From: Raphanus sativus
Lineage: Eukaryota; Streptophyta; Magnoliopsida; Brassicales; Brassicaceae
Length of the DNA: 64,000 bases
Direction: 5' to 3'
NCBI RefSeq assembly: GCF_000801105.2
Contig: NC_079512.1
Span: forward strand, 39,139,848 to 39,203,847
The number at the start of each line of letters is the position of its first letter. Position 1 is the stretch's first letter. This document shows positions 58,191 through 64,000 of the stretch, in pieces. The position numbers and the translations under genes are program-made. Under the pieces are notes generated by a model. It worked only from the letters and a program-made list of their open reading frames with translations. It was not told where the DNA came from and did not search any database.

Positions 58191-59263
58191 GAAACAATAA
58201 GTAGACACTTTCAACTAATTGTAGAAGCAAAACTCAACAATGAATTGGAAAAACTATCAAGCAGTAGGTTGGAGTCATGTTCTAGGCTAAAGATAACATA
58301 AATAACACATTGTAAAGCTCTACAGAGATGTAACACAACGTGATACCCTAACGATAGCTTGAAAAAGAGTCAAAGGTTACGTAAGGTTCAATCAGGAGGC
58401 GGACCACAACTCTGGTGGTTGCTGCAGTGTTCTTGAGATCGGACCCCTGGCCGGAGGAAATCCCAGAAAAAATTAAACACAAGAAAAAAAAATAGCAACA
58501 ATACACACCAATTCATCGAGGAGGAGAATCGAACTCTCTGTTCTTGTTGATGTTCCGGGAATCCCAGAAGCGGATGAGGCGACTGACGATGGACTGAGCA
58601 AATCTGCCGAGACGAAGAGAGTTGAAAGTGGAGTAGACGGCGGCGTTAAAAACGGCGGCGTTAGCGACGGTGGCGTTAAAGCGGCGGCGTTAGCGACAAG
58701 AGCACCTGATGAAGCTATTTTCGCGACGGAATTAGAGATGTAAACGAATGAGACAAGTAGAGTAGAAAAATTAAGAGACAAATGAAACTCACCATAGATG
58801 ACATCGATTTATAGGAGGCTGGAGATTCCGTTACATGAATAATCGCGATGTTGGCAGAGATCGTGCGTAGTCACAAGATCGAGAAATGAAGATGGACGCC
58901 AGAAGAGTAAACGTCTGAAACAAAAGATCTTGAAGACGACATAAGTTCAACCTAATGACTAACAGACCAATGTCGAAACCCAGAAAGACATAAACGAACG
59001 GGCCGTTTTGCGTTAAGCCCATAGCAAACACATTTTAAAAAAATTGTGGGGCCCACTTAAAAGTTGGACACGTGTCTTCTATACAGGAGTGATACTCCCC
59101 CATTATATTATAGATTTTGTTATAATTAATTTTATTCATCATATTTCGGCCCCCCCAAAAAAAAATCCATTTGAAACGTCCACTATCTCGCATGCCCATT
59201 ATTATCTTTTATCATAATAGAAAAGTTTACCAATTTGAAATATTAAAATACCCAAACTTTGGT

Positions 59264-59272
59264 TATAAATAG
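59264..59272 (+). promoter_or_regulatory. TATA box of the protease gene
   Basis: TATAAATAG lies 86 bases upstream of the ATG at 59350 and about 150 bases inside the host sequence from the Helitron edge. Confidence 0.6.
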
Positions 59273-59349
59273 TTCCACATTCTTATCCCACCAAAAATCA
59301 AGCCATACCAACTATCAAAACTAGAAACCCAACAAAACAAACATACAAG

Positions 59350-61047
<1,698 letters not shown>

Positions 61048-61631
61048 AGTTAGCAAAAACAAACTCAATAATCAGAATTGGATTGTTTTTATAAACTGAA
61101 TTTAGTCTCATATTATTGTTTGTATGTAGAGAATTTCAAAAAAAAAATGACCACCATAAGGATTTGATCTGTATTCATCTCTATGTTGGTCAAACTATAA
61201 TTTCATTCAAAGAATATTTGCTTTTATTTGATTATGTATTAAGAGATATATAATAAAATGATATATTTTCTTTAAACAAAAGATATATTTCTCAACAGCA
61301 TTGGTTTCTCTAGGAGAAAATGGTACCAGTGTACAGTGTGTTCAGTTAACAGATTAGATAGCCAAGACAGAGATGTTAGAAAGGGTGAAAAACCAAGAGA
61401 AGAAACATTGATGTAAATCACAACATATTTGAACATTCATAAGAGTATTCTTGGCCTGAAGGAACAAGCTTACTTCCTCATCCAGGGTCAATCTGGTCTC
61501 CATTGACGGAACAATATTTTAATTCAATTATTCATGTTTGAGTAATGGAATTGTGGAAAAAACACACAAGAACTTTTAAGGTTTTTATACACTGAAACAA
61601 GTTAGCAATGAGATCAAATTGATCTCATTAA
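61048..61631. other. Intergenic between convergent genes; synteny break
   Basis: About 580 bases holding the 3' ends of both genes. No element was recognised, although gene order seems to change here from the At4g36880 neighbourhood to an At4g37250-type gene. Confidence 0.5.
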
Positions 61632-64000
61632 TTAGTGATTCATGTAGTGAAACGACGGAGACTTAACAACAGAGGAGTCAGGAGAGAATCTTTCAAGAAC
61701 AGCCAAAGATTCCTTCATGGTTGGCCTCTTCTGAGGAACAGGAGACGCACAGTTATATCCCAACTTCAAACAACCGAGGAGAAAGTCTTCTTTGCCATGC
61801 AGCTCACCGCGAATTGTCACGTCCGCCATCCTCAGTGCATGGTGTCCGTCTTCTACAGTCAGCCCGTTTCCAAGCCCAATCTCTTCGCCTGAAACGATCT
61901 TACCCGTGAGAAGCTCTAGCAGGATCATTCCAAAGCCGAAAACGTCCCATTTTGGGCTCGGTTTTAGGCTCCGGAAAGACTCTGGTGCGCAGTAAGGCGA
62001 CAGCGGGCCCAACGAGCTAGGACTCGGGCTTGGCGTGGGCCCAATGGACGAGAAGTCCCTTGAAGACGCCCTTGAACGCTTGCTACCAAATATCCTAGAA
62101 GAAGACCCACCAGCTCGGCTGTAGCTTGTTTCACCAGTGAGAAGCCTCTCGAGTCCTAAATCACCGATTCTAGGCTCCATGTCGTGGCCCAAAAGTATGC
62201 TACTGGGCTTCAAGTTCCCATGCACATGCTTCTTCTCGTGGAGATAAGCTAGCCCACGTGCGATGCCTTTCGCTATCTTGAGCCGAGTTTCCCACGGTAG
62301 ATGATACGGCGAAGCAGACCCACCTCCTTTGCCTGCTCAAAATTCAAAGTTCAAACACACACCCCAAGTATTATCAATAGTCAGTAGAACCTAAGCGTAT
62401 TTTAGCAAACGACAAAACGTTATAAACTCACGGTAACGGGGGTTTACGAGGCTGCCGTTAGGGACGAAATCATAAATGACCAGTTTCTCGTCTGTACTCC
62501 AATAGAACCCGCGGAGCCTAACCAAATTCGGGTGAACCAACTTCCCAATTGCTCGAATATTCGACTCGAAATCCTTAAACCGGCGCTGAGTTAAACCGGT
62601 CTCACCCAGCCGACGAACCGCGTAAACCGTACCGTCTTCGAGAACAGCTTTATACATTATACTCGACCCCTTGGCGCCTAATATATAAGCAGAAGCCTTA
62701 AGCAGAGTCTCGATCTCCATCTCCTTCTCTCCATCAACGGTCACTAACGTCCCTTCGCTATCTCCTGACCGTTGATCTGCATTGTAACGGCTTTCTTCTT
62801 CGTCGGACGGCGTCGTTTCGGGCTCTTTACGTAGACACGACCATTTAGTGAATCTTCTTGATTCGTCTGGTGAGGAAGAAGAAGAAGAAGATGAAGATGG
62901 TGATAACGTGATCGTGTCTGTTGTTTCTTCTCTCTGCTTGTCGTTGCTGTTGCTGTTAGCGATGTCCTTGCTCTTCTTGCGTCTGTAGATGTAAAGGAAA
63001 ATCACGGCGAGGATTCCGATACCGGCGATATCACCTATGACGATCCCGGTTATAACTCCTGGTCGTAAACCGGTTCGGGGAGTCCGGTTCGTTTGTTGCG
63101 TCGTTGGATTAGTAACCGGGTTTGAGCTGATTGTGTTCGGTATTGCGGCGATCGCCGGTGTAGACATCGGTGAAGAAGAGATCGGACACGGGTTCGGAGC
63201 CGGGTCGCCGCATAAACCCGGGTTACCTGTAAAGAAATATGATTTCTGGTTAAGGAAAACCGGGATTGAACCGGTTAAGTTGTTGAATGAGAGATCAACG
63301 GTGGCGTTTCTCGGGAATGTATCACCGATCTCCGGCGGTATATTGCCGGAGATTTGGTTAAACGAGACGTTCAAGTAACGGAGACTAGCTCCGCCGAAGT
63401 CCGGCGGTAGCGAGCCGTTGATCAGATTGGACGACAAGTCTAGAAACTGAACATCTCTCCATCCGCCGGGAATCTCGCCGGAGAAGTAGTTGCTCTGCAG
63501 TGAAACCGCCGTTAAGTTTCCAAGTGTCACCAGATTAGCGGGTAACTTTCCGCCAAGGCATTGTCGGAGAGGTTAAGCGTCTGAAGGCTGTGAAGATCGC
63601 CGATCGAGGAAGGGACTTCGCCGGAGATCATGTTACCGGAGAGATCGAGTGACCGGAGCTCTGTTCCGTTGAAGAACGAAACCGGCAACGGCCCGTTGAA
63701 GGAGTTGTTGGAAAGATCGAGGATTTGAAGGGAGTGGAGAGAGCCCAGATCAGAATGAATCGAGCCCAAGAGCTGAGAGTTTGGGAGAGACAAGTTGACG
63801 ACTTTGGAGTCGTTATTACAAGAGACTCCTCGCCAAGAACATGGAGTTTCGTGGTTGTAGTTCCATGTCTGTAACTGAGACAGAGGATCAACGAGAACAG
63901 AGGACTTAAAGTTCATCAGCAGCAGTCCATCAGAGTTTAAACCAGAGGAAGGCAGAACAAAACTGAGAAAGAAGAAGAAGAAAGCTGAAAGTAATTCCAT
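61632..64000 (-). CDS. LRR receptor-like pseudokinase with one apparent frameshift
   Basis: Two minus-strand exons, 62432-64000 and 61632-62332; the ATG occupies the last three bases of the window. Order: signal peptide (LLSAFFFFFLSFVLPSSG), LRRNT with TPCSWRGVSC-type motif (here ETPCSWRGVSCNN), about six leucine-rich repeats, a juxtamembrane Pro/Thr region, a transmembrane helix (GVITGIVIGDIAGIGILAVI), an acidic linker, then a kinase-like domain. The kinase lacks key residues: AVRR instead of a VAIK lysine, HGNLKPSS where HRDLKxxN is expected, and GDLG for DFG. It is therefore a pseudokinase, as in its apparent orthologue At4g37250. Near 63555, after LSDNALA, the family sequence resumes one base out of frame (KLPANLVTLGNL), implying a one-base loss in a G run. 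Read literally, the product stops after about 157 residues. Everything downstream looks preserved, so either a very recent mutation or a consensus error. Confidence 0.85.

Larger units (their letters stand above)
55497..59114 (-). mobile_element. 3.6-kb non-autonomous Helitron carrying an RPA-like remnant
   Basis: Read on the minus strand it starts TCTATAATATAATGGGGG at 59114, preceded by A. It ends with the perfect stem CCCCGCGCTTGCGCGGGG, a 13-base spacer and CTAG at 55497, followed by T. A|TC...CTAG|T is the exact Helitron insertion signature. Inside are an RPA70-like gene remnant (57321-58190), a GC-rich segment with repeats (58540-58720) and a hAT-like terminus (CCCGAATGCCCAGGCCTA ending at 57030) after a (CCCGA)n-rich stretch. 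No Rep-helicase is present, so it would need a partner. Its 5' end lies only 235 bases from the protease start codon. Confidence 0.82.

Noticed and set aside
58473..58781. Pro/Leu/Thr-repeat open frame in the Helitron (minus)
   Set aside because: The repeats come from a small GC-rich tandem array; there is no domain, and the frame precedes the RPA-like exons without a clear splice link.

Overview
The window is plant nuclear DNA, most likely from a Brassiceae species (Brassica or Raphanus type). The grounds are split genes with GT-AG introns, AT-rich spacers full of small transposons, and a gene order that, from memory, follows a stretch of Arabidopsis chromosome 4 around At4g36980 to At4g36880, read in reverse. 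No database search was possible; Arabidopsis names come from recognising the proteins.

Layout, left to right. 1-3482 is one arm of an inverted duplication whose other arm lies at 41924-45369; the left arm stops at a 100-base run of N (3485-3584). Then come a decayed CLASRP/SWAP-type splicing-factor gene (6570-9584, +), an intact remorin (12122-13798, +), an intronless MAPKKK (17063-18118, +) and a SPATULA-type bHLH gene (19262-20853, -) whose bHLH is intact but whose fifth coding exon is frame-scrambled. A 15-kb gene desert of small transposons follows. Next are an intact APETALA2 gene with a miR172 site (35827-38208, -), the second inverted arm, remnants of a CBSX-type gene (46027-46970), RAP2.10-type DREB/ERF (48770-49348, -), IRX14-type GT43 (50639-52491, +), a 3.6-kb Helitron with an RPA70-like remnant (55497-59114), a papain-like protease (59350-61047, +) and an LRR receptor-like pseudokinase (61632-64000, -) with one apparent frameshift.

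Two Arabidopsis neighbours seem absent (an RRM gene between remorin and MAPKKK; a nicotinate phosphoribosyltransferase gene between MAPKKK and SPT), one is reduced to exon scraps and one is decayed. That is the pattern expected of a fractionated subgenome after the Brassica triplication. The LRR kinase next to the protease is not its Arabidopsis neighbour, so a synteny break lies near 61.0-61.6 kb.

The least expected signal is a class of very short insertions. At about ten sites a 12-36 bp piece made of a few bases such as CTTTGACC, CCTTGAC or TTGATC plus a short poly(A) is flanked by a 12-18 bp direct repeat. In most cases the repeat starts with A where it meets the poly(A). These look like extremely 5'-truncated products of target-primed reverse transcription. 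One is present in one arm of the inverted duplication and cleanly absent from the other, giving a filled and an empty site in the same window.
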